Origin: Actinomycetota bacterium | Lineage (GTDB): Bacteria; Actinomycetota; Thermoleophilia; Gaiellales; Gaiellaceae | Direction: 5' to 3' | NCBI GenBank assembly: GCA_013695295.1 | Contig: JACDAS010000004.1 | Location: 1-5,251, forward strand | Length of the DNA: 5,251 nucleotides | Notes under the pieces: generated by a model | Told to the model about the DNA's origin: nothing | Database searches by the model: none | The model's input: the letters and a program-made list of their open reading frames with translations, nothing else | Position numbers and translations under genes: made by a program | Shown: in pieces, positions 1 to 5,251 of the stretch | Layout: the number at the start of each line of letters is the position of its first letter | Numbering within the stretch: the first letter of the stretch is position 1

Positions 1-7
1 CGGGCCC

Positions 8-14
8 CCTCCTT
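8..14 (-). promoter_or_regulatory. Perfect Shine-Dalgarno at window edge, predicting a gene to the left
   Basis: On the minus strand these bases read AAGGAGG, a full match to the 3' end of 16S rRNA. Seven further bases remain before the window ends, which is normal spacing for a start codon lying just outside. I infer that another minus-strand gene begins immediately to the left and may follow the XerD-like gene in the same transcript. The start codon itself cannot be seen. Confidence 0.5.
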
Positions 15-49
15 CGCCGCAGCGATCCAGCCGCCGCAGCGAGCCTCCC

Positions 50-66
50 GCCGGGCAGAGCCCGGC
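50..66. other. Perfect 7-bp inverted repeat downstream of xerD-like gene
   Basis: GCCGGGC and GCCCGGC flank a 3-nt AGA spacer, giving a strong GC hairpin 75 nt past the stop of the XerD-like gene. No T-run follows on either strand, so it is not a classical intrinsic terminator. It could be a 3' stabilising hairpin or a tract-less terminator of the kind proposed in high-GC actinobacteria. The rest of the 141-nt gap shows no gene. It does contain a 12-nt direct repeat (ATCCAGCCGCCG at 25-36 and 123-134) of unknown meaning. Confidence 0.4.
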
Positions 67-141
67 TCCGGCGGCGGCCGACCGCGGCGCGGCAACCCGC
101 GAAACCTGTCACAGCGTCGCGAATCCAGCCGCCGGGAAGGG

Positions 142-1068
142 CTAGCGTCGGCGCTCGTCGGGTGGCGGCGGCGCCGCCCGCGGGCGGCGCTGCGCGTGCG
201 GATGGGCCCGGAAATAGAGGTCGCGCCGGCGCGCGTCGCTCACGTGGGTGTACAGCTCCGTCGTCGCGAGGTCGGCGTGGCCGAGCATCTCCTGGACGCT
301 TCGGAGGTCGGCGCCGCCCTCCAGCAGATGGGTGGCGAAGGAGTGACGCAGCAGGTGTGGGTGGATGCGCTCGGGCTCGAGTCCTGCCGTTGCAGCCAGG
401 CGGCGCAGGATCAGGAAGGCCCCCGCCCGGGTCAGCGGCCCCCCCTTGGCGTTCAGGAACAGCTCCGGGCGGTGGCGCCGGTCGAGGAACGGCCGTCCCC
501 GGGCGAGATAGCGGCGGACGGCCTCGGCCGCACGCCGGCCGAGGGGGACGACCCGCTCCTTGCCGCCCTTGCCGACGCAGCGGACGAGCCGGCCGTCGAG
601 GTCGACCGCGCCCCGCTCCAGCCCGACCGCCTCGCTGACGCGAAGCCCGGCGCCGTACAGCAGCTCGACCAGGGCCTGGTCTCGCAGTGCCCGAGGGGCC
701 GTCCCAGACGCCGCGTCGATCAGGCGCTCGGCCTCCCCCGGGGAGAGCGTGCGCGGGAGTCGACGCACGCGCCTCGGCAGCTCGAGCGCCGACGCAGGAT
801 TCTCGAGCCGCGTGCCAAGGAGCAGCTGGTGGCGGAAGAACGAGCGGAGCGCTGCAATCCGGCGGGCGATCGTCGCGCCCGAGAGGCCCGCGGCGCGGCC
901 CTCGGCGACGTAGCGCTCCAGCTCCTCGGTCGTCGCCGACCCGACCGGCCGCCGCAGCCAGCCCGAGAAAGCGTTGAGGTCGCGGCGGTAGGCGTCGACG
1001 GTCTTCGGTGCTCGCCGCGTCCCGAGTAGGGCCAGGAAGCCGTCGAGCTCAGGGTCGGGAGCGCCCAT
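142..1068 (-). CDS. XerD-like site-specific tyrosine recombinase
   Basis: This 308-aa protein belongs to the XerC/XerD family. These cytoplasmic recombinases act as a heterotetramer at dif to resolve chromosome dimers. Residues about 5-90 form the SAM-like N-terminal core-binding domain (APKTVDAYRRDL). Residues about 105-290 form the catalytic domain. All active-site residues are visible: Arg143 (GAGLRVSE), Lys167 (GKGGKERVVP), His238 and Arg241 (HPHLLRHSFATH), His264 (LGH) and nucleophile Tyr273 (ELYTH). Length matches the family apart from a Pro/Arg-rich tail of about 18 residues. The ATG lies only 3 nt after the DUF1461 stop, so translational coupling is likely; no strong ribosome binding site is visible. 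Family and intact catalysis are clear. The XerD rather than XerC label is an inference from its partner in the same operon, so I leave the symbol blank. Confidence 0.9.
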   Translation of the reverse strand: MGAPDPELDGFLALLGTRRAPKTVDAYRRDLNAFSGWLRRPVGSATTEELERYVAEGRAAGLSGATIARRIAALRSFFRHQLLLGTRLENPASALELPRRVRRLPRTLSPGEAERLIDAASGTAPRALRDQALVELLYGAGLRVSEAVGLERGAVDLDGRLVRCVGKGGKERVVPLGRRAAEAVRRYLARGRPFLDRRHRPELFLNAKGGPLTRAGAFLILRRLAATAGLEPERIHPHLLRHSFATHLLEGGADLRSVQEMLGHADLATTELYTHVSDARRRDLYFRAHPHAQRRPRAAPPPPDERRR

Positions 1069-1071
1069 CAG

Positions 1072-1776
1072 CTAGCCGCGAGTTCTCTCCGGCGGTCGCT
1101 TCGCCTTCCCACGACGCCGCCGCACGAGCTGCGGCAGCGCGAGGATCGCGAGCGCCTGGAGCACCGCGGCGGCGCCGACGATCGCTGCCGTGTCGCTCCA
1201 GAACCGGTCTGGATAGAGCCGCCGGAGCGTGTCGGCGTCCCGGAAGCGCCACGTGCCAGTTTCGAACAGCAGGCCGTGGAAGCCCTCCTCGAACGTCTCG
1301 TAGCTCGTGAGGACCAGGACGACCGCCGCGGCGGCGAGCGCGAGGGTCACCCACGCGCCCGCGGCGAGCCCGCGCGGGACGACCCCCCGCGAGGCGGGCC
1401 GAATCGAGAGGAGCAGCGCGAGCGCGGCGAGGGCGGCGAGCGCGAGCAGGTGAGCCGGGTAGATGCGCCCGAGCCACCGGCGCACGTCCCGCATGTGCCG
1501 GAGCTCGCGCTGCCCGAAGGCGGGTTTTCCGCTCGGCAGCCGCGCCTCGCGCAGCAACCGGATCCCCCTCCCGCCGGGCTCGACCGAGTGGAGGCCGACC
1601 AGGCCGAGCTCTGTCCGCTCGCGTCGATCGAGCCCGTAGCGGTCGGCGGGCAGCCGGCGGTACTCGAGCCGGACGTACCAGTCGTTCGCGAGGAGCCGCA
1701 CCCCGTTCAGGGTCAGGACCCCGGGGACGCAGAGGGCGACGGCGGCCGTGAGAGCGGCGACGGCGAGGCGCGGCAC
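1072..1776 (-). CDS. DUF1461 (TIGR01906-type) integral membrane protein, related to lipoprotein transacylase Lit
   Basis: This 234-aa protein has four predicted membrane helices (about residues 3-25, 104-126, 134-157 and 196-216), a polar segment of about 75 residues between helices 1 and 2, and a basic Arg/Lys-rich C-terminus that is probably cytoplasmic. Its conserved stretches are ELRHMRDVR (91-99), FEEGFHGLLFETGTW (162-176) and DTLRRLYPDRFW (182-193), characteristic of DUF1461. The characterised member, Lit of Firmicutes, moves the sn-2 acyl chain of a diacylglyceryl lipoprotein onto the N-terminal cysteine. It has four helices, an extracellular cap and two catalytic histidines. His94 and His167 here are natural candidates for those histidines. 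Whether this distant homologue has the same activity is not established. The start is GTG, preceded 9 nt upstream by GAGGG that overlaps the stop of the XerC-like gene, so the two are coupled. Confidence 0.8.
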   Translation of the reverse strand: MPRLAVAALTAAVALCVPGVLTLNGVRLLANDWYVRLEYRRLPADRYGLDRRERTELGLVGLHSVEPGGRGIRLLREARLPSGKPAFGQRELRHMRDVRRWLGRIYPAHLLALAALAALALLLSIRPASRGVVPRGLAAGAWVTLALAAAAVVLVLTSYETFEEGFHGLLFETGTWRFRDADTLRRLYPDRFWSDTAAIVGAAAVLQALAILALPQLVRRRRGKAKRPPERTRG

Positions 1777-1785
1777 CCCGGAAAG

Positions 1786-1790
1786 CCCTC
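1786..1790 (-). promoter_or_regulatory. Ribosome binding site fixing the DUF1461 GTG start
   Basis: On the minus strand these bases read GAGGG, 9 nt before the GTG start. The motif overlaps the TGA stop of the upstream recombinase gene, so ribosomes ending there are positioned to reinitiate. It supports the GTG at 1776 as the true start. Confidence 0.55.
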
Positions 1791-2631
1791 AGGAGCGGGG
1801 GTGGGCGCGGTCGTAGACGCGCCGGAGTCGCCGGGCGTCGACGTGGCTGTAGACCTGCGTCGTCGAGAGCGAGCTGTGGCCGAGCAGCTCCTGGATCGTG
1901 CGCAGGTCGGCGCCGCCCTCGAGCAGGTGGGTGGCGAAGGCGTGGCGGAGGCGGTGCGGGTGGGCGTGCAGCCGCCTGAGGGTGCTCGTGTCGAGGCGGC
2001 GCCCGCGCGCCGAGAGGAAGAGCGCGTTCTCGGCCCCGCTCGCGAGCAGCGGCCTTGCCTGCCGCAGGTACCGCGCCGCCCAGTGCGCCGCCTCCTCCCC
2101 GAGCGGGACGACCCGCTCCTTGCTGCCCTTGCCGCGGACGCGCACGAGCTCCTGCTCGAAGTCGAGGTCGGCGAGGTCCAGGTCGACGGCCTCGCGGCTT
2201 CGCAGGCCGGCCGAGTAGACGAGCTCGAGCAGCGCTCGGTTGCGCAACGCCAGCGCCCCGTCCCCCTCGGCCGCAGCGAGCGCCTCATCGACCTCGGACG
2301 TCTTGGGGACGTCCGGCAGGCGTCGCGGGCGCCTCGGGGCGAACGAGCCCTCGGGCACGCGCGCGGGGCCGAGCGAGAAGCGCAGGAAGGCGCGCACGGC
2401 CGCGAGCTTGCGCGCGATCGTCGCGGGGGCCAGCTTGCCGGGCTGCCGGCCGGGCCGGGAGGCGCCGAGCTGCGTCGCGTAGTCGGCGAGGACCCTGACG
2501 TCGACACCGCCGAGCGAGGTGCCGCGAGCGCGGAGCCACGTCGTGAACTCCTCCAGGTCGGCCCCGTAGGCGCGCCGGGTCGCCTCCGCGAGGGCCGGGC
2601 TCGCGAGGAAGCGTTCGAGCTCGGCCCTCAC
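1789..2631 (-). CDS. XerC-like site-specific tyrosine recombinase
   Basis: This 280-aa protein is the second Xer-family recombinase in the window and the probable partner of the XerD-like enzyme in dif recombination. The N-terminal core-binding domain covers about residues 1-95 (ATRRAYGADLEEF) and the catalytic domain the rest. Active-site residues are Arg144 (AGLRSRE), Lys168 (GKGSKERVVP), His226 and Arg229 (HPHRLRHAFATH), His252 (LGHSSLS) and Tyr261 (QVYSH). Between LRRL and HPH it has only two residues where the neighbouring XerD-like protein has eleven. GTG at 2631 is the first acceptable start codon in the open frame and puts the N-terminus where the family usually begins. The frame stays open far upstream through the amidase gene, but only as antisense/overlap artefact. 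The stop lies 12 nt before the DUF1461 start. Confidence 0.88.
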   Translation of the reverse strand: MRAELERFLASPALAEATRRAYGADLEEFTTWLRARGTSLGGVDVRVLADYATQLGASRPGRQPGKLAPATIARKLAAVRAFLRFSLGPARVPEGSFAPRRPRRLPDVPKTSEVDEALAAAEGDGALALRNRALLELVYSAGLRSREAVDLDLADLDFEQELVRVRGKGSKERVVPLGEEAAHWAARYLRQARPLLASGAENALFLSARGRRLDTSTLRRLHAHPHRLRHAFATHLLEGGADLRTIQELLGHSSLSTTQVYSHVDARRLRRVYDRAHPRS

Positions 2632-2635
2632 CCTG

Positions 2636-2650
2636 CGGGGATTCGCCCCG
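2636..2650 (-). other. Small hairpin just before the XerC-like start
   Basis: On the minus strand the spacer contains CGGGG, a 5-nt loop CGAAT, then CCCCG, ending 4 nt before the GTG start. A 10-codon open frame beginning with ATG at 2660 also ends in a TGA that overlaps this GTG. Either could affect translation of the recombinase, but in DNA this GC-rich a 5-bp stem may be chance. Confidence 0.25.
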
Positions 2651-2675
2651 GTCCTCGCATCGCCTGCCTCGATGT

Positions 2676-3428
2676 CTATCGCCGCGAGAGGAACCCCGCC
2701 AGGCCGTTCGCGATCGCCTGGGCGATCCGCTGGCGGAAGCCGGGCCGGCCGAGGAGCGCCGCGTCGGTCACGTTCCGCATGTTTCCGGTCTCGATGAACA
2801 CCTTCGGCACGTCGGACAGGTTCAGGCCACCGAGATCCGCTCGTGCGTCGAGGCCGCCGGCGCCGGCGTAGGTCGCGTAGGGAATCCCGGTCCCGACCCG
2901 GTAGGTCGCCCGCAGCTTCAGCGCCAGCACGTACGACGCCCCGGCGATGTCGTCCGTGAGACCGCGCACGGGAGCCGGGTAGATGACGTGGAAGCCGCGC
3001 CCCGTCGAGGGCCCGCCGTCGGCGTGGATCGAGAGGGCGACGTTGGCGCGCAGGCGGTTGCCGATCGCCGCGCGCTCGGTGATGCAAGGCCCCCACGCCG
3101 GGCTCCGGGCTCCGCGGGTCAGCTCGACGCGCGCACCGAGGCGGCGCAGGATGCGCCGGGTCCGGACCGCGACGTCGAAGGCGAAGTCCGCCTCGGTGTA
3201 GCCAGCGGCCGTGGCCGTGCCGGTTGTGTCGCAGGCCTTGCGGAGCGTGCCCGCGTTCACCTCCCGGTTGATCTCGGTCGGGTGCGCGAAGTTGCCGGGA
3301 TTGTGCCCGGGGTCGAGCACGATCGTCTTTCCGCGGAGCGCCGCGAGCAGCTGCGGCGCCGCGGGCGCCTCGGCCCCGCCTGCCGCAGCCGCGAGGAGTG
3401 CCACGACGAGGAGGCCCGGACGTATCAC
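2676..3428 (-). CDS. Secreted zinc N-acetylmuramoyl-L-alanine amidase (Amidase_3, Rv3717/Ami1-like)
   Basis: This 250-aa enzyme should cleave the amide bond between N-acetylmuramic acid and L-alanine of peptidoglycan outside the membrane. An N-terminal signal sequence (IRPGLLVVALLAAAAGGA, residues 2-19) precedes a single Amidase_3 domain. Zinc ligands are His42 (VLDPGHN), Glu79 (YTEADFAFD) and His135 (SIHADGGP). The catalytic glutamate is Glu213 (FIETGNMRN). Cys66 and Cys115 (GPCITERA) could form a disulfide. The stretches GPC-x-x-ERA, SIHADGGP-x-x-GRGFH and LGGLNL recall mycobacterial Rv3717. No SPOR, LysM or AMIN domain is present, so it is a minimal amidase. The start is uncertain: GTG at 3428 gives a good signal peptide but no spaced ribosome binding site, while TTG at 3461 would add 11 residues. 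It is the first gene of the minus-strand cluster. Confidence 0.88.
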   Translation of the reverse strand: MIRPGLLVVALLAAAAGGAEAPAAPQLLAALRGKTIVLDPGHNPGNFAHPTEINREVNAGTLRKACDTTGTATAAGYTEADFAFDVAVRTRRILRRLGARVELTRGARSPAWGPCITERAAIGNRLRANVALSIHADGGPSTGRGFHVIYPAPVRGLTDDIAGASYVLALKLRATYRVGTGIPYATYAGAGGLDARADLGGLNLSDVPKVFIETGNMRNVTDAALLGRPGFRQRIAQAIANGLAGFLSRR

Positions 3429-3501
3429 CCTGCGTATTGCAGCAGAACCGGCAGCTCGCAAGTTGCGGGCCGCAGCGGATGCGGGCAGGCTTCCGAGGCC
3501 C
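3429..3501. promoter_or_regulatory. Divergent intergenic region with inverted repeat (candidate operator)
   Basis: These 73 nt separate the amidase from the oppositely oriented pentapeptide-repeat gene, so promoters for both should lie here or overlap the gene starts. At 3454-3470 there is an inverted repeat, CGCAA-G-TTGCG, extended by two more paired bases per arm after one mismatch. That is a plausible site for a dimeric regulator. On the minus strand TTGCGA and AATACG are 17 bp apart and could be a weak promoter leaving the amidase mRNA almost leaderless. No strong -10 box is visible in either direction, so promoter positions are speculative. Confidence 0.4.
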
Positions 3502-4830
3502 GTGCCGTACTGGCTCATCGCCCTGATCGGATCGATCGCGCTCGCCGGGACCGTCGTCCCCGGCATCCGCCTGTACTGGCCCTCGCGCTCCGACCCGGTG
3601 CGCCGCAGCGATCTCGGCCTTGCGCTGATGACCGGAGCGCTGATCGCCTTCTCCGTCCTGCTGCTCCAGCTGCTCTTCGACATCCGGCTCGCGCAGTCCG
3701 ATCAGGAGAGCTCGGCCCGGGAGGACCAGGCGAACTTCCAGCTCTTCGTGACGCGCGAGCGCGAGCTCGCGGGGGTCGACCTCTCCCAGAAGAACATGCG
3801 GGCCTTCTTCCTCCAGGGGAAGGATCTCGCGGGCTCGGACATGAGCTCCTCGGACCTCCGGGACGCGGTGCTGCGGCACTCGAGCCTCGTCGGCGCGAAC
3901 CTGACCGACGCCGACCTCCGGGATGCCGACCTGCGCTATGCGAACCTCGACGAGGCGAATCTCGAGGGCGCCGACCTCGAGGGGGCGAAGCTCGCCTTCG
4001 CGAGCCTCGAGGGCACGCGGCTTCGCGGTGCCAATCTGAAGCGGACGGACCTCGGAGTCGCCACCCTGCGCGCCGACCTGCGCGGCGCGATCCTCCAGGG
4101 CGCGAACCTCTACAACGCCGACCTCGCCCCGGCCAACCTGAAGGGCGCGAACCTCCGCGGGGCCGACCTCAAGTACGCGACCCTCCGGGGAGCGATCCTG
4201 CTGGGCGCGGACTTCCGGGCGGCGATCCTCGAGGGCGTCAACTTCTCGCACGCGACCTACGACTGGCGGACGCGCTGGCCGAAGAGCCTCGATCAGCGGC
4301 CTTGCCCGCGGCAGGCGAAGCGGGCGTGCCGCTTCCCCGCGGGGGCGAGCGCGGGCGCCCGGGAGGCGTTCCCCGTGCGGCTGAAGGAGTTCCGCCGTCT
4401 GCTCGTCAACCACCTGCCGACCGGGTGGAAGATGGTCCCGGATCCGTTCGGGATCACGCTCGCCTCCTCGGCGGACGAGGCGCACGTCTACGGCGAGAGC
4501 ATCCCGCTTCCCCCGGGGATGAAGGTCGGCGAGTACGCGCGCCAGTACGACCAGGACTTCAAGGAGAACTACCCCCGCTTCCGCCAGTACGCATTCGGCC
4601 CAGTGGCGCTACTCGGCGGCAGACGCGGTTACGTGCGCCGCTACGGCGCGGAGGGGGATAAGGGCTACGAGACCTCGATCGACCTCTACTACGTCGAGGA
4701 CGGCCGCGGTTACGTCTTCGTTGCGACCGCGAACGCCGAGCGGTGGCCGCTCTTCCAGCGGGACTTCCGAAAGCTCTTCCGGACGCTGCGGGTGAAGCCG
4801 GATCTCTTCCCGACACTCGGCGACGCCTAG
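3502..4830 (+). CDS. Membrane-anchored pentapeptide-repeat protein with C-terminal PsbP/DcrB-like domain
   Basis: This 442-aa protein has no recognised function. Two hydrophobic helices (about residues 3-22 and 38-60) are followed by a short linker, then 32 pentapeptide repeats of the A(D/N)LXX type (residues 92-250), which should fold as a four-sided beta-helix of about eight coils. The repeats lose one residue at ATLR-ADLRG (187-195). Residues about 285-436 form a separate alpha/beta domain (LPTGWKMVPDPFGITL through YVFVATANAERW and a final FRTLRV). It resembles the PsbP/DcrB/DUF1795 fold, usually found outside the cytoplasm, though this is recognition by pattern only. The basic loop between the helices favours the C-terminal part lying outside, as would a possible Cys268-Cys276 pair. 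GTG at 3502 has GAGG only 3 nt upstream; TTG at 3463 is an alternative that would add a basic N-terminus. Confidence 0.82.
   Translation: MPYWLIALIGSIALAGTVVPGIRLYWPSRSDPVRRSDLGLALMTGALIAFSVLLLQLLFDIRLAQSDQESSAREDQANFQLFVTRERELAGVDLSQKNMRAFFLQGKDLAGSDMSSSDLRDAVLRHSSLVGANLTDADLRDADLRYANLDEANLEGADLEGAKLAFASLEGTRLRGANLKRTDLGVATLRADLRGAILQGANLYNADLAPANLKGANLRGADLKYATLRGAILLGADFRAAILEGVNFSHATYDWRTRWPKSLDQRPCPRQAKRACRFPAGASAGAREAFPVRLKEFRRLLVNHLPTGWKMVPDPFGITLASSADEAHVYGESIPLPPGMKVGEYARQYDQDFKENYPRFRQYAFGPVALLGGRRGYVRRYGAEGDKGYETSIDLYYVEDGRGYVFVATANAERWPLFQRDFRKLFRTLRVKPDLFPTLGDA
3775..4251 (+). repeat. Tandem pentapeptide-encoding repeat tract (about 32 degenerate 15-nt units)
   Basis: The central hydrophobic residue (L, M or F) recurs every fifth codon from residue 94 to 189 (20 units) and again from 193 to 248 (12 units). 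Typical units read GCG AAC CTC or GCC GAC CTC followed by two variable codons. The units are degenerate at DNA level. The spacing between units 20 and 21 is 12 nt instead of 15, marking the lost codon near 4069-4074. Confidence 0.85.
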
Positions 4831-4832
4831 GA
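4829..4832 (+). promoter_or_regulatory. Ribosome binding site of pckA
   Basis: AGGA lies 8 nt before the ATG of pckA and overlaps the TAG stop of the preceding gene. It sets the pckA start and suggests the two genes are translated from one message. Confidence 0.6.
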
Positions 4833-4840
4833 TCCCGGCG

Positions 4841-5251
4841 ATGGCGACCTCGACAGAGTTTCAGGCCAAGGTCGACCTCGTGGAGCACGAAGTCCACACG
4901 ACGGGCACCGTCCACTGGAACCCGACCACCTCGATGCTCTATGCGCACGCGCTCGCGCGCGGCGACGTGACGCTAGCCGAGGGCGGACCGCTCGTGGTCG
5001 ACACCGGGGTGCACACCGGGCGCGCCCCGAAGGACAAGTTCGTCGTCCGCGAGCCCGACTCGGAGGACCGAATCTGGTGGAGCGACGTCAACCAGGCGAT
5101 CTCAGAGGAGAGCTTCGAGGGGCTGCGCGCCAAGGTGACCGCCTACCTCGAGCGGCGGGACCTCTACGTCGTCGACGCCTTTGCCGGAGCCGATCCCGCC
5201 CACCGGCTCTCGCTTCGCGTGGTGACCGAGAGCCCGTGGCATGCCCTGTTC
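4841..5251 (+). CDS. pckA: Phosphoenolpyruvate carboxykinase (ATP), N-terminal part, cut by window edge
   Basis: The first 137 codons are present and the frame is open to the last base; the full family length is about 520-540 aa. The enzyme converts oxaloacetate and ATP to phosphoenolpyruvate, CO2 and ADP in the cytoplasm, the entry step of gluconeogenesis. The ATP-type family signature is clear: TGVHTGRAPKDKFVVREP (residues 55-72) with Arg61 at the oxaloacetate-binding position (Arg65 in E. coli), then IWWSDVNQAIS (78-88) and FAGADPAHRLSLRVVTESPWHALF (114-137). The P-loop and metal-binding residues would lie beyond the window. It starts 10 nt after the pentapeptide gene's stop, so it is probably co-transcribed with it, although it may have its own internal promoter. 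Confidence 0.95.
   Translation, partial: MATSTEFQAKVDLVEHEVHTTGTVHWNPTTSMLYAHALARGDVTLAEGGPLVVDTGVHTGRAPKDKFVVREPDSEDRIWWSDVNQAISEESFEGLRAKVTAYLERRDLYVVDAFAGADPAHRLSLRVVTESPWHALF

Noticed and set aside
50..66. Classical rho-independent terminator
   Set aside because: The stem is perfect but no T-run follows on either strand, so it is listed only as an inverted repeat.
1..141. A dif recombination site near the xer genes
   Set aside because: dif sites have an AT-rich centre between 11-bp arms. This gap is GC-rich throughout and contains nothing similar.
196..1029. Plus-strand open frames opposite the XerD-like gene
   Set aside because: They have shadow-type composition, while the minus strand encodes a complete catalytic recombinase.
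142..2631. The two tyrosine recombinases as phage or transposon integrases
   Set aside because: Both have Xer-type length and motifs. No terminal repeats, tRNA attachment site or cargo genes are present, and the neighbours look like housekeeping genes.
1276..2871. 531-codon plus-strand open frame
   Set aside because: It lies opposite well-supported DUF1461 and XerC-like genes. Its composition (R, E, P, G, A rich) is typical of shadow frames in high-GC DNA.
3429..3683. Amidase start at the ATG at 3683
   Set aside because: That start would overlap the divergent pentapeptide gene by about 180 nt and place the signal sequence about 85 residues into the protein.
2689..4485. Long minus-strand open frame continuing upstream of the XerC-like gene, opposite the pentapeptide gene, with repetitive EVRALE/QVG-type peptides
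   Set aside because: It is the antisense reading of the pentapeptide repeats and an overlapping frame of the amidase. The repetition simply mirrors the plus-strand repeats and no family is recognisable.

Overview
The window is a very GC-rich stretch (roughly 70% by eye, with strong G/C at third codon positions). It holds four genes on the minus strand facing two genes on the plus strand, with almost no non-coding DNA. The genes suggest a high-GC actinobacterium, perhaps of the Thermoleophilia / Solirubrobacterales / Gaiella type. Three points support this: the amidase resembles mycobacterial Rv3717/Ami1, there is a DUF1461 membrane protein, and the PEP carboxykinase is ATP-type rather than the GTP-type used by mycobacteria. 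The placement is inferred from remembered family features, not from a search.

Minus-strand cluster, in transcription order (right to left): a secreted zinc N-acetylmuramoyl-L-alanine amidase (3428-2676), a XerC-like tyrosine recombinase (2631-1789), a four-helix DUF1461 membrane protein related to the lipoprotein transacylase Lit (1776-1072), and a XerD-like tyrosine recombinase (1068-142). The gaps are 44, 12 and 3 nt, so this looks like one operon. Its theme would be the end of the cell cycle and the envelope: chromosome-dimer resolution, septal peptidoglycan cleavage and possibly lipoprotein maturation. Downstream lie 141 nt with a perfect 7-bp hairpin. At the extreme left edge there is a perfect Shine-Dalgarno sequence, which predicts another minus-strand gene starting just outside the window.

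Plus strand: a 73-nt divergent spacer (3429-3501) containing a near-perfect inverted repeat separates the amidase from a 442-aa membrane-anchored protein. That protein has two predicted helices, 32 tandem pentapeptide repeats with a one-residue register break, and a C-terminal domain that looks like the PsbP/DcrB (DUF1795) fold. Ten nucleotides after its stop begins pckA, ATP-dependent phosphoenolpyruvate carboxykinase, cut by the right edge after 137 codons.

Most interesting items: the Lit-like protein embedded between two Xer recombinases, the unusual architecture and repeat slip of the pentapeptide protein, and the shortened region before the catalytic H-x-x-R motif in the XerC-like enzyme. 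I saw no mobile element, CRISPR array, tRNA or rRNA, and no recognisable dif site.
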